A stretch of 64,000 nucleotides of DNA, taken from positions 124,001-188,000 of the forward strand of contig NW_026291810.1 of the NCBI RefSeq assembly GCF_023091745.1, read 5' to 3'. Origin of the DNA: Budorcas taxicolor (Eukaryota > Chordata > Mammalia > Artiodactyla > Bovidae). Positions 35,155 through 46,348 of the stretch are shown one piece after another. A model generated the notes under the pieces. The model did not search any database. It saw nothing but the letters and a program-made list of their open reading frames with translations, and had not been told where the DNA came from. The stretch's first letter is position 1; each line of letters starts with the position of its first letter. Made by a program: the position numbers and the translations under genes.

Positions 35155-36555
35155 GAGACGTGTGCAGGTGGTTGGGGCCTGCCCCTGCGTGTCTGGGCTC
35201 CCGCCCACAGCCCCAGCTCAGGGGAAGCAGCCCCTGAGCCGAGACCTGCAGGAAGCGCGGGGCGCCCCCGCCTGGAAGCCTAGTGCACAGCATGCGGGAA
35301 GCGAGCCTCCTCGGGGGAAGAGGAGGCAGCCCAGCTGTGTGCGGCTGCGATCACTTCTTGGCCGGAGCCCAGTGCGCCTCCAGGACGGCAGAGCTCCAGC
35401 TCTGCTCAGAGGCCAGATCTGGCAGAGTTGCTGGCGTGGGGCTGCTCTGCCCTGGGTGAGCCTTGCCAGACTTGCCTCGCGTCTAGGCTTCCTGACCAGG
35501 AAGGAGAAGGCTGCGCGAGACTGGGAGACGCTACTGGCGCCTTCCTGGCCTCGGCTCCACTCCTGCCTTGCCTTTGCACCTAGTCCCCAGGCATCCTTGC
35601 AGTGGCTTTAGAGGCCGGTGTGTTGCACACTGCCAAGGGCTCCAGCAGTGAGAGCTCTGTCATAGGGCAGGGAATGGCAACTGCAGGGCTCTTACAGCGG
35701 TTGCTCGGCCTTCCAGACTAAGCACAGCACGGAGAGCACCAGGCTCCCAGCGCCCCTGGCTGGGGTCTGCAGCCCCACACACCCGGATGCTGACTCCGTG
35801 AGCGCCCAGAAGGTGCCTGACCGTCGTCATTTCCCGAGTGCTCTCCTCCCCTGCAGAGACGTGTGCAGGAGGTTGGGGCTGCCCCTGCGTGTCTGGGCTC
35901 CCGCCCACAGCCCCAGCTCAGGGGAAGCAGCCCCTGAGCCAAGACCTGCAGGAGGCGCGGGGCGTCCCTGCCTGGAAGCCACGTGCACAGTTCGCGGGGA
36001 CGCGAGCCTCCTTGGGAAGAGTCGAGGGAGCCAAGCCGCTTGCAGCTGCAATCCCTGCTTGGGCGGAGCCGAGTGCGCGTCCAGTACCGCAGAGCTCCAG
36101 CTCTTCTCAGAGGCCGGATCTAGTCAAGTGGCTTGCGCGAGGCAGCTCTGCCGTGGGCGAGAGTCGCCCAGGCTTGCTTCGCTGCTAGCCTTCCTGCCCA
36201 GGAAGGAGCAGGCTGTGCGATGCTGGGAGAGGCCACTGGCGCCTTCCTGGCCTCAGCTCCGCTCCTGCCTTGCCTTTGCAGCCAGGCCCCAGGCGTCCTT
36301 GGGGACGGCTTTGGGGTCGGTGGCTTGCACCCTGCCAGCGCTCCAGCTGTGAGGGCTCTATTAGAGGAAGGGGAGGGCAAGTGCAGGGCTCCTCCAGCGG
36401 TTGCTTGGCCGCCCAGACTCAGCGCCGCAGCGAGAGCACAAGGCTCCCAGGTCCCCTGGCTGTGGTCTGCAGCCCCACACACCCGGAGGCTGACTCCGTG
36501 GGCACCCGGAATTTGCCTGACAGACGTCATTTCCCTGGGGCTCTCCTCCCCAGCA
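35155..36555 (+). repeat. Unit U26 (B, 184T, 1024T, 1276G)
   Basis: 184T monomer a combined with 1024T and 1276G in monomer b, unlike U21, which holds the equivalent place with 1024C and 1276C. Confidence 0.97.
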
Positions 36556-37956
36556 GAGACGTGTGCAGGTGGTTGGGGCCTGCCCCTGCGTGTCTGGGCT
36601 CCCGCCCACAGCCCCAGCTCAGGGGAAGCAGCCCCTGAGCCGAGACCTGCAGGAAGCGCGGGGCGCCCCCGCCTGGAAGCCTAGTGCACAGCATGCGGGA
36701 AGCGAGCCTCCTCGGGGGAAGAGGAGGCAGCCCAGCTGCGTGCGGCTGCGATCACTTCTTGGCCGGAGCCCAGTGCGCCTCCAGGACGGCAGAGCTCCAG
36801 CTCTGCTCAGAGGCCAGATCTGGCAGAGTTGCTGGCGTGGGGCTGCTCTGCCCTGGGTGAGCCTTGCCAGACTTGCCTCGCGTCTAGGCTTCCTGACCAG
36901 GAAGGAGAAGGCTGCGCGAGACTGGGAGACGCTACTGGCGCCTTCCTGGCCTCGGCTCCACTCCTGCCTTGCCTTTGCACCTAGTCCCCAGGCATCCTTG
37001 CAGTGGCTTTAGAGGCCGGTGTGTTGCACACTGCCAAGGGCTCCAGCAGTGAGAGCTCTGTCATAGGGCAGGGAATGGCAACTGCAGGGCTCTTACAGCG
37101 GTTGCTCGGCCTTCCAGACTAAGCACAGCACGGAGAGCACCAGGCTCCCAGCGCCCCTGGCTGGGGTCTGCAGCCCCACACACCCGGATGCTGACTCCGT
37201 GAGCGCCCAGAAGGTGCCTGACCGTCGTCATTTCCCGAGTGCTCTCCTCCCCTGCAGAGACGTGTGCAGGAGGTTGGGGCTGCCCCTGCGTGTCTGGGCT
37301 CCCGCCCACAGCCCCAGCTCAGGGGAAGCAGCCCCTGAGCCAAGACCTGCAGGAGGCGCGGGGCGTCCCTGCCTGGAAGCCACGTGCACAGTTCGCGGGG
37401 ACGCGAGCCTCCTTGGGAAGAGTCGAGGGAGCCAAGCCGCTTGCAGCTGCAATCCCTGCTTGGGCGGAGCCGAGTGCGCGTCCAGTACCGCAGAGCTCCA
37501 GCTCTTCTCAGAGGCCGGATCTAGTCAAGTGGCTTGCGCGAGGCAGCTCTGCCGTGGGCGAGAGTCGCCCAGGCTTGCCTCGCTGCTAGCCTTCCTGCCC
37601 AGGAAGGAGCAGGCTGTGCGATGCTGGGAGAGGCCACTGGCGCCTTCCTGGCCTCAGCTCCGCTCCTGCCTTGCCTTTGCAGCCAGGCCCCAGGCGTCCT
37701 TGGGGACGGCTTTGGGGTCGGTGGCTTGCACCCTGCCAGCGCTCCAGCTGTGAGGGCTCTATTAGAGGAAGGGGAGGGCAAGTGCAGGGCTCCTCCAGCG
37801 GTTGCTTGGCCGCCCAGACTCAGCGCCGCACCGAGAGCACAAGGCTCCCAGGTCCCCTGGCTGTGGTCTGCAGCCCCACACACCCGGAGGCTGACTCCGT
37901 GGGCACCCGGAATTTGCCTGACAGACGTCATTTCCCTGGGGCTCTCTTCCCCAGCA
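36556..37956 (+). repeat. Unit U27 (B, 1276C, 1392T)
   Basis: Same class as U20, U25 and U33. It is the last normal-length unit before the first indel cluster. Confidence 0.97.
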
Positions 37957-39350
37957 GAGACGTGTGCAGGTGGTTGGGGCCTGCCCCTGCGTGTCTGGGC
38001 TCCCGCCCACAGCCCCAGCTCAGGGGAAGCAGCCCCTGAGCCGAGACCTGCAGGAAGCGCGGGGCGCCCCCGCCTGGAAGCCTAGTGCACAGCATGCGGG
38101 AAAGCCTCCTCGGGGGAAGAGGAGGCAGCCCAGCTGTGTGCGGCTGCGATCACTTCTTGGCCGGAGCCCAGTGCGCCTCCAGGACGGCAGAGCTCCAGCT
38201 CTGCTCAGAGGCCAGATCTGGCAGAGTTGCTGGCGTGGGGCTGCTCTGCCCTGGGTGAGCCTTGCCAGACTTGCCTCGCGTCTAGGCTTCCTGACCAGGA
38301 AGGAGAAGGCTGCGCGAGACTGGGAGACGCTACTGGCGCCTTCCTGCCTCGGCTCCACTCCTGCCTTGCCTTTGCACCTAGTCCCCAGGCATCCTTGCAG
38401 TGGCTTAGAGGCCGGTGTGTTGCACACTGCCAAGGGCTCCAGCAGTGAGAGCTCTGTCATAGGGCAGGGAATGGCAACTGCAGGCTCTTACAGCGGTTGC
38501 TCGGCCTTCCAGACTAAGCACAGCACGGAGAGCACCAGGCTCCCAGCGCCCCTGGCTGGGGTCTGCAGCCCCACACACCCGGATGCTGACTCCGTGAGCG
38601 CCCAGAAGGTGCCTGACCGTCGTCATTTCCCGAGTGCTCTCCTCCCCTGCAGAGACGTGTGCAGGAGGTTGGGGCTGCCCCTGCGTGTCTGGGCTCCCGC
38701 CCACAGCCCCAGCTCAGGGGAAGCAGCCCCTGAGCCAAGACCTGCAGGAGGCGCGGGGCGTCCCTGCCTGGAAGCCACGTGCACAGTTCGCGGGGACGCG
38801 AGCCTCCTTGGGAAGAGTCGAGGGAGCCAAGCCGCTTGCAGCTGCAATCCCTGCTTGGGCGGAGCCGAGTGCGCGTCCAGTACCGCAGAGCTCCAGCTCT
38901 TCTCAGAGGCCGGATCTAGTCAAGTGGCTTGCGCGAGGCAGCTCTGCCGTGGGCGAGAGTCGCCCAGGCTTGCTTCGCTGCTAGCCTTCCTGCCCAGGAA
39001 GGAGCAGGCTGTGCGATGCTGGGAGAGGCCACTGGCGCCTTCCTGGCCTCAGCTCCGCTCCTGCCTTGCCTTTGCAGCCAGGCCCCAGGCGTCCTTGGGG
39101 ACGGCTTTGGGTCGGTGGCTTGCACCCTGCCAGCGCTCCAGCTGTGAGGGCTCTATTAGAGGAAGGGGAGGGCAAGTGCAGGGCTCCTCCAGCGGTTGCT
39201 TGGCCGCCCAGACTCAGCGCCGCAGCGAGAGCACAAGGCTCCCAGGTCCCCTGGCTGTGGTCTGCAGCCCCACACACCCGGAGGCTGACTCCGTGGGCAC
39301 CCGGAATTTGCCTGACAGACGTCATTTCCCTGGGGCTCTCCTCCCCAGCA
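37957..39350 (+). repeat. Unit U28 (B, 184T, 1024T, 1276G; 1394 bp)
   Basis: Seven bases short. Three bases are lost at about 38100-38103 (GGGAAAGCCTCC for GGGAAGCGAGCCTCC). Single bases are lost at about 38345 (CTGCCTCGG), 38404 (GGCTTAGAGG), 38481 (CAGGCTC) and 39108-39111 (TTTGGGTCGG). The frame shifts join several open frames into one of 489 codons (37964-39433), which starts with GTG and has no resemblance to a known protein. Confidence 0.96.
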
Positions 39351-40749
39351 GAGACGTGTGCAGGTGGTTGGGGCCTGCCCCTGCGTGTCTGGGCTCCCGC
39401 CCACAGCCCCAGCTCAGGGGAAGCAGCCCCTGAGCCGAGACCTGCAGGAAGCGCGGGGCGCCCCCGCCTGGAAGCCTAGTGCACAGCATGCGGGAAGCGA
39501 GCCTCCTCGGGGGAAGAGGAGGCAGCCCAGCTGCGTGCGGCTGCGATCACTTCTTGGCCGGAGCCCAGTGCGCCTCCAGGACGGCAGAGCTCCAGCTCTG
39601 CTCAGAGGCCAGATCTGGCAGAGTTGCTGGCGTGGGGCTGCTCTGCCCTGGGTGAGCCTTGCCAGACTTGCCTCGCGTCTAGGCTTCCTGACCAGGAAGG
39701 AGAAGGCTGCGCGAGACTGGGAGACGCTACTGGCGCCTTCCTGGCCTCGGCTCCACTCCTGCCTTGCCTTTGCACCTAGTCCCAGGCATCCTTGCAGTGG
39801 CTTTAGAGGCCGGTGTGTTGCACACTGCCAAGGGCTCCAGCAGTGAGAGCTCTGTCATAGGGCAGGGAATGGCAACTGCAGGGCTCTTACAGCGGTTGCT
39901 CGGCCTTCCAGACTAAGCACAGCACGGAGAGCACCAGGCTCCCAGCGCCCCTGGCTGGGGTCTGCAGCCCCACACACCCGGATGCTGACTCCGTGAGCGC
40001 CCAGAAGGTGCCTGACCGTCGTCATTTCCCGAGTGCTCTCCTCCCCTGCAGAGACGTGTGCAGGAGGTTGGGGCTGCCCCTGCGTGTCTGGGCTCCCGCC
40101 CACAGCCCCAGCTCAGGGGAAGCAGCCCCTGAGCCAAGACCTGCAGGAGGCGCGGGGCGTCCCTGCCTGGAAGCCACGTGCACAGTTCGCGGGGACGCGA
40201 GCCTCCTTGGGAAGAGTCGAGGGAGCCAAGCCGCTTGCAGCTGCAATCCCTGCTTGGGCGGAGCCGAGTGCGCGTCCAGTACCGCAGAGCTCCAGCTCTT
40301 CTCAGAGGCCGGATCTAGTCAAGTGGCTTGCGCGAGGCAGCTCTGCCGTGGGCGAGAGTCGCCCAGGCTTGCTTCGCTGCTAGCCTTCCTGCCCAGGAAG
40401 GAGCAGGCTGTGCGATGCTGGGAGAGGCCACTGGCGCCTTCCTGGCCTCAGCTCCGCTCCTGCCTTGCCTTTGCAGCCAGGCCCCAGGCGTCCTTGGGAC
40501 GGCTTTGGGGTCGGTGGCTTGCACCCTGCCAGCGCTCCAGCTGTGAGGGCTCTATTAGAGGAAGGGGAGGGCAAGTGCAGGGCTCCTCCAGCGGTTGCTT
40601 GGCCGCCCAGACTCAGCGCCGCAGCGAGAGCACAAGGCTCCCAGGTCCCCTGGCTGTGGTCTGCAGCCCCACACACCCGGAGGCTGACTCCGTGGGCACC
40701 CGGAATTTGCCTGACAGACGTCATTTCCCTGGGGCTCTCCTCCCCAGCA
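39351..40749 (+). repeat. Unit U29 (B, 1024T, 1276G; 1399 bp)
   Basis: U14-class unit, two bases short: one C at 39781 (AGTCCCAGG) and one G at about 40495-40498 (CTTGGGACGG). Confidence 0.96.
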
Positions 40750-42150
40750 GAGACGTGTGCAGGTGGTTGGGGCCTGCCCCTGCGTGTCTGGGCTCCCGCC
40801 CACAGCCCCAGCTCAGGGGAAGCAGCCCCTGAGCCGAGACCTGCAGGAAGCGCGGGGCGCCCCGCCTGGAAGCCTAGTGCACAGCATGCGGGAAGCGAGC
40901 CTCCTCGGGGGAAGAGGAGGCAGCCCAGCTGCGTGCGGCTGCGATCACTTCTTGGCCGGAGCCCAGTGCCCCTCCAGGACGGCAGAGCTCCAGCTCTGCT
41001 CAGAGGCCAGATCTGGCAGAGTTGCTGGCGTGGGGCTGCTCTGCCCTGGGTGAGCCTTGCCAGACTTGCCTCGCGTCTAGGCTTCCTGACCAGGAAAGAG
41101 AGAAGGCTGCGCGAGACTGGGAGACGCTACTGGCGCCTTCCTGGCCTCGGCTCCACTCCTGCCTTGCCTTTGCACCTAGTCCCCAGGCATCCTTGCAGTG
41201 GCTTTAGAGGCCGGTGTGTTGCACACTGCCAAGGGCTCCAGCAGTGAGAGCTCTGTCATAGGGCAGGAATGGCAACTGCAGGGCTCTTACAGCGGTTGCT
41301 CGGCCTTCCAGACTAAGCACAGCACGGAGAGCACCAGGCTCCCAGCGCCCCTGGCTGGGGTCTGCAGCCCCACACACCCGGATGCTGACTCCGTGAGCGC
41401 CCAGAAGGTGCCTGACCGTCGTCATTTCCCGAGTGCTCTCCTCCCCTGCAGAGACGTGTGCAGGAGGTTGGGGCTGCCCCTGCGTGTCTGGGCTCCCGCC
41501 CACAGCCCCAGCTCAGGGGAAGCAGCCCCTGAGCCAAGACCTGCAGGAGGCGCGGGGCGTCCCTGCCTGGAAGCCACGTGCACAGTTCGCGGGGACGCGA
41601 GCCTCCTTGGGAAGAGTCGAGGGAGCCAAGCCGCTTGCAGCTGCAATCCCTGCTTGGGCGGAGCCGAGTGCGCGTCCAGTACCGCAGAGCTCCAGCTCTT
41701 CTCAGAGGCCGGATCTAGTCAAGTGGCTTGCGCGAGGCAGCTCTGCCGTGGGCGAGAGTCGCCCAGGCTTGCTTCGCTGCTAGCCTTCCTGCCCAGGAAG
41801 GAGCAGGCTGTGCGATGCTGGGAGAGGCCACTGGCGCCTTCCTGGCCTCAGCTCCGCTCCTGCCTTGCCTTTGCAGCCAGGCCCCAGGCGTCCTTGGGGA
41901 CGGCTTTGGGGTCGGTGGCTTGCACCCTGCCAGCGCTCCAGCTGTGAGGGCTCTATTAGAGGAAGGGGAGGGCAAGTGCAGGGCTCCTCCAGCGGTTGCT
42001 TGGCCGCCCAGACTCAGCGCCGCAGCGAGAGCACAAGGCTCCCAGGTCCCCTGGCTGTGGTCTGCAGCCCCACACACCCGGAGGCTGACTCCGTGGGCAC
42101 CCGGAATTTGCCTGACAGACGTCATTTCCCTGGGGCTCTCCTCCCCAGCA
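40750..42150 (+). repeat. Unit U30 (B, 1024T, 1276G; compensated indels)
   Basis: Length 1401 only by compensation. One C is lost at 40859-40863 (GCGCCCCGCC), two bases are gained at about 41095-41102 (GGAAAGAGAGAAGG) and one G is lost at about 41267 (GCAGGAATGG). It has G-to-C at 40970 (GTGCCCCTCC), shared only with U32. Confidence 0.96.
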
Positions 42151-43550
42151 GAGACGTGTGCAGGTGGTTGGGGCCTGCCCCTGCGTGTCTGGGCTCCCGC
42201 CCACAGCCCCAGCTCAGGGGAAGCAGCCCCTGAGCCGAGACCTGCAGGAAGCGCGGGGCGCCCCCGCCTGGAAGCCTAGTGCACAGCATGCGGGAAGCGA
42301 GCCTCCTCGGGGGAAGAGGAGGCAGCCCAGCTGCGTGCGGCTGCGATCACTTCTTGGCCGGAGCCCAGTGCGCCTCCAGGACGGCAGAGCTCCAGCTCTG
42401 CTCAGAGGCCAGATCTGGCAGAGTTGCTGGCGTGGGGCTGCTCTGCCCTGGGTGAGCCTTGCCAGACTTGCCTCGCGTCTAGGCTTCCTGACCAGGAAGG
42501 AGAAGGCTGCGCGAGACTGGGAGACGCTACTGGCGCCTTCCTGGCCTCGGCTCCACTCCTGCCTTGCCTTTGCACCTAGTCCCCAGGCATCCTTGCAGTG
42601 GCTTTAGAGGCCGGTGTGTTGCACACTGCCAAGGGCTCCAGCAGTGAGAGCTCTGTCATAGGGCAGGGAATGGCAACTGCAGGGCTCTTACAGCGGTTGC
42701 TCGGCCTTCCAGACTAAGCACAGCACGGAGAGCACCAGGCTCCCAGCGCCCCTGGCTGGGGTCTGCAGCCCCACACACCCGGATGCTGACTCCGTGAGCG
42801 CCAGAAGGTGCCTGACCGTCGTCATTTCCCGAGTGCTCTCCTCCCCTGCAGAGACGTGTGCAGGAGGTTGGGGCTGCCCCTGCGTGTCTGGGCTCCCGCC
42901 CACAGCCCCAGCTCAGGGGAAGCAGCCCCTGAGCCAAGACCTGCAGGAGGCGCGGGGCGTCCCTGCCTGGAAGCCACGTGCACAGTTCGCGGGGACGCGA
43001 GCCTCCTTGGGAAGAGTCGAGGGAGCCAAGCCGCTTGCAGCTGCAATCCCTGCTTGGGCGGAGCCGAGTGCGCGTCCAGTACCGCAGAGCTCCAGCTCTT
43101 CTCAGAGGCCGGATCTAGTCAAGTGGCTTGCGCGAGGCAGCTCTGCCGTGGGCGAGAGTCGCCCAGGCTTGCTTCGCTGCTAGCCTTCCTGCCCAGGAAG
43201 GAGCAGGCTGTGCGATGCTGGGAGAGGCCACTGGCGCCTTCCTGGCCTCAGCTCCGCTCCTGCCTTGCCTTTGCAGCCAGGCCCCAGGCGTCCTTGGGGA
43301 CGGCTTTGGGGTCGGTGGCTTGCACCCTGCCAGCGCTCCAGCTGTGAGGGCTCTATTAGAGGAAGGGGAGGGCAAGTGCAGGGCTCCTCCAGCGGTTGCT
43401 TGGCCGCCCAGACTCAGCGCCGCAGCGAGAGCACAAGGCTCCCAGGTCCCCTGGCTGTGGTCTGCAGCCCCACACACCCGGAGGCTGACTCCGTGGGCAC
43501 CCGGAATTTGCCTGACAGACGTCATTTCCCTGGGGCTCTCCTCCCCAGCA
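42151..43550 (+). repeat. Unit U31 (B, 1024T, 1276G; 1400 bp)
   Basis: U14-class unit with one C lost at 42800-42802 (GAGCGCCAGAAGG). Confidence 0.96.
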
Positions 43551-44947
43551 GAGACGTGTGCAGGTGGTTGGGGCCTGCCCCTGCGTGTCTGGGCTCCCGC
43601 CCACAGCCCCAGCTCAGGGGAAGCAGCCCTGAGCCGAGACCTGCAGGAAGCGCGGGGCGCCCCCGCCTGGAAGCCTAGTGCACAGCATGCGGGAAGCGAG
43701 CCTCCTCGGGGGAAGAGGAGGCAGCCCAGCTGCGTGCGGCTGCGATCACTTCTTGGCCGGAGCCCAGTGCCCCTCCAGGACGGCAGAGCTCCAGCTCTGC
43801 TCAGAGGCCAGATCTGGCAGAGTTGCTGGCGTGGGCTGCTCTGCCCTGGGTGAGCCTTGCCAGACTTGCCTCGCGTCTAGGCTTCCTGACCAGGAAGGAG
43901 AAGGCTGCGCGAGACTGGGAGACGCTACTGGCGCCTTCCTGGCTCGGCTCCACTCCTGCCTTGCCTTTGCACCTAGTCCCCAGGCATCCTTGCAGTGGCT
44001 TTAGAGGCCGGTGTGTTGCACACTGCCAAGGGCTCCAGCAGTGAGAGCTCTGTCATAGGGCAGGGAATGGCAACTGCAGGGCTCTTACAGCGGTTGCTCG
44101 GCCTTCCAGACTAAGCACAGCACGGAGAGCACCAGGCTCCCAGCGCCCCTGGCTGGGGTCTGCAGCCCCACACACCCGGATGCTGACTCCGTGAGCGCCC
44201 AGAAGGTGCCTGACCGTCGTCATTTCCCGAGTGCTCTCCTCCCTGCAGAGACGTGTGCAGGAGGTTGGGGCTGCCCCTGCGTGTCTGGGCTCCCGCCCAC
44301 AGCCCCAGCTCAGGGGAAGCAGCCCCTGAGCCAAGACCTGCAGGAGGCGCGGGGCGTCCCTGCCTGGAAGCCACGTGCACAGTTCGCGGGGACGCGAGCC
44401 TCCTTGGGAAGAGTCGAGGGAGCCAAGCCGCTTGCAGCTGCAATCCCTGCTTGGGCGGAGCCGAGTGCGCGTCCAGTACCGCAGAGCTCCAGCTCTTCTC
44501 AGAGGCCGGAACTAGTCAAGTGGCTTGCGCGAGGCAGCTCTGCCGTGGGCGAGAGTCGCCCAGGCTTGCCTCGCTGCTAGCCTTCCTGCCCAGGAAGGAG
44601 CAGGCTGTGCGATGCTGGGAGAGGCCACTGGCGCCTTCCTGGCCTCAGCTCCGCTCCTGCCTTGCCTTTGCAGCCAGGCCCCAGGCGTCCTTGGGGACGG
44701 CTTTGGGGTCGGTGGCTTGCACCCAGCCAGCGCTCCAGCTGTGAGGGCTCTATTAGAGGAAGGGGAGGGCAAGTGCAGGGCTCCTCCAGCGGTTGCTTGG
44801 CCGCCCAGACTCAGCGCCGCAGCGAGAGCACAAGGCTCCCAGGTCCCCTGGCTGTGGTCTGCAGCCCCACACACCCGGAGGCTGACTCCGTGGGCACCCG
44901 GAATTTGCCTGACAGACGTCATTTCCCTGGGGCTCTCTTCCCCAGCA
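43551..44947 (+). repeat. Unit U32 (B, 965A, 1179A, 1276G, 1392T; 1397 bp)
   Basis: Four single-base losses: 43627-43630 (GCAGCCCTG), about 43833 (GCGTGGGCTG), 43941-43945 (CTGGCTCGG) and about 44241 (CTCCCTGCAG). G-to-C at 43771 is shared with U30. It has 965A and 1179A but 1232G. It ends the first indel cluster; the losses stop at 44241, and the rest of the unit is clean. Confidence 0.96.
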
Positions 44948-46348
44948 GAGACGTGTGCAGGTGGTTGGGGCCTGCCCCTGCGTGTCTGGGCTCCCGCCCA
45001 CAGCCCCAGCTCAGGGGAAGCAGCCCCTGAGCCGAGACCTGCAGGAAGCGCGGGGCGCCCCCGCCTGGAAGCCTAGTGCACAGCATGCGGGAAGCGAGCC
45101 TCCTCGGGGGAAGAGGAGGCAGCCCAGCTGCGTGCGGCTGCGATCACTTCTTGGCCGGAGCCCAGTGCGCCTCCAGGACGGCAGAGCTCCAGCTCTGCTC
45201 AGAGGCCAGATCTGGCAGAGTTGCTGGCGTGGGGCTGCTCTGCCCTGGGTGAGCCTTGCCAGACTTGCCTCGCGTCTAGGCTTCCTGACCAGGAAGGAGA
45301 AGGCTGCGCGAGACTGGGAGACGCTACTGGCGCCTTCCTGGCCTCGGCTCCACTCCTGCCTTGCCTTTGCACCTAGTCCCCAGGCATCCTTGCAGTGGCT
45401 TTAGAGGCCGGTGTGTTGCACACTGCCAAGGGCTCCAGCAGTGAGAGCTCTGTCATAGGGCAGGGAATGGCAACTGCAGGGCTCTTACAGCGGTTGCTCG
45501 GCCTTCCAGACTAAGCACAGCACGGAGAGCACCAGGCTCCCAGCGCCCCTGGCTGGGGTCTGCAGCCCCACACACCCGGATGCTGACTCCGTGAGCGCCC
45601 AGAAGGTGCCTGACCGTCGTCATTTCCCGAGTGCTCTCCTCCCCTGCAGAGACGTGTGCAGGAGGTTGGGGCTGCCCCTGCGTGTCTGGGCTCCCGCCCA
45701 CAGCCCCAGCTCAGGGGAAGCAGCCCCTGAGCCAAGACCTGCAGGAGGCGCGGGGCGTCCCTGCCTGGAAGCCACGTGCACAGTTCGCGGGGACGCGAGC
45801 CTCCTTGGGAAGAGTCGAGGGAGCCAAGCCGCTTGCAGCTGCAATCCCTGCTTGGGCGGAGCCGAGTGCGCGTCCAGTACCGCAGAGCTCCAGCTCTTCT
45901 CAGAGGCCGGATCTAGTCAAGTGGCTTGCGCGAGGCAGCTCTGCCGTGGGCGAGAGTCGCCCAGGCTTGCCTCGCTGCTAGCCTTCCTGCCCAGGAAGGA
46001 GCAGGCTGTGCGATGCTGGGAGAGGCCACTGGCGCCTTCCTGGCCTCAGCTCCGCTCCTGCCTTGCCTTTGCAGCCAGGCCCCAGGCGTCCTTGGGGACG
46101 GCTTTGGGGTCGGTGGCTTGCACCCTGCCAGCGCTCCAGCTGTGAGGGCTCTATTAGAGGAAGGGGAGGGCAAGTGCAGGGCTCCTCCAGCGGTTGCTTG
46201 GCCGCCCAGACTCAGCGCCGCACCGAGAGCACAAGGCTCCCAGGTCCCCTGGCTGTGGTCTGCAGCCCCACACACCCGGAGGCTGACTCCGTGGGCACCC
46301 GGAATTTGCCTGACAGACGTCATTTCCCTGGGGCTCTCTTCCCCAGCA
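44948..46348 (+). repeat. Unit U33 (B, 1276C, 1392T)
   Basis: Same class as U25. It again lies between a 965A unit and a 184T unit. Confidence 0.97.

Larger units (their letters stand above)
38100..44245. other. Indel cluster 1 (suspect consensus quality)
   Basis: U28-U32 contain a dozen small length changes, nearly all losses of one base in runs of G, C or T. The preceding 38 kb has one such event. Neighbouring units on both sides are exactly 1401 bp. Probable residual sequencing error; open reading frames here should not be trusted. Confidence 0.7.
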
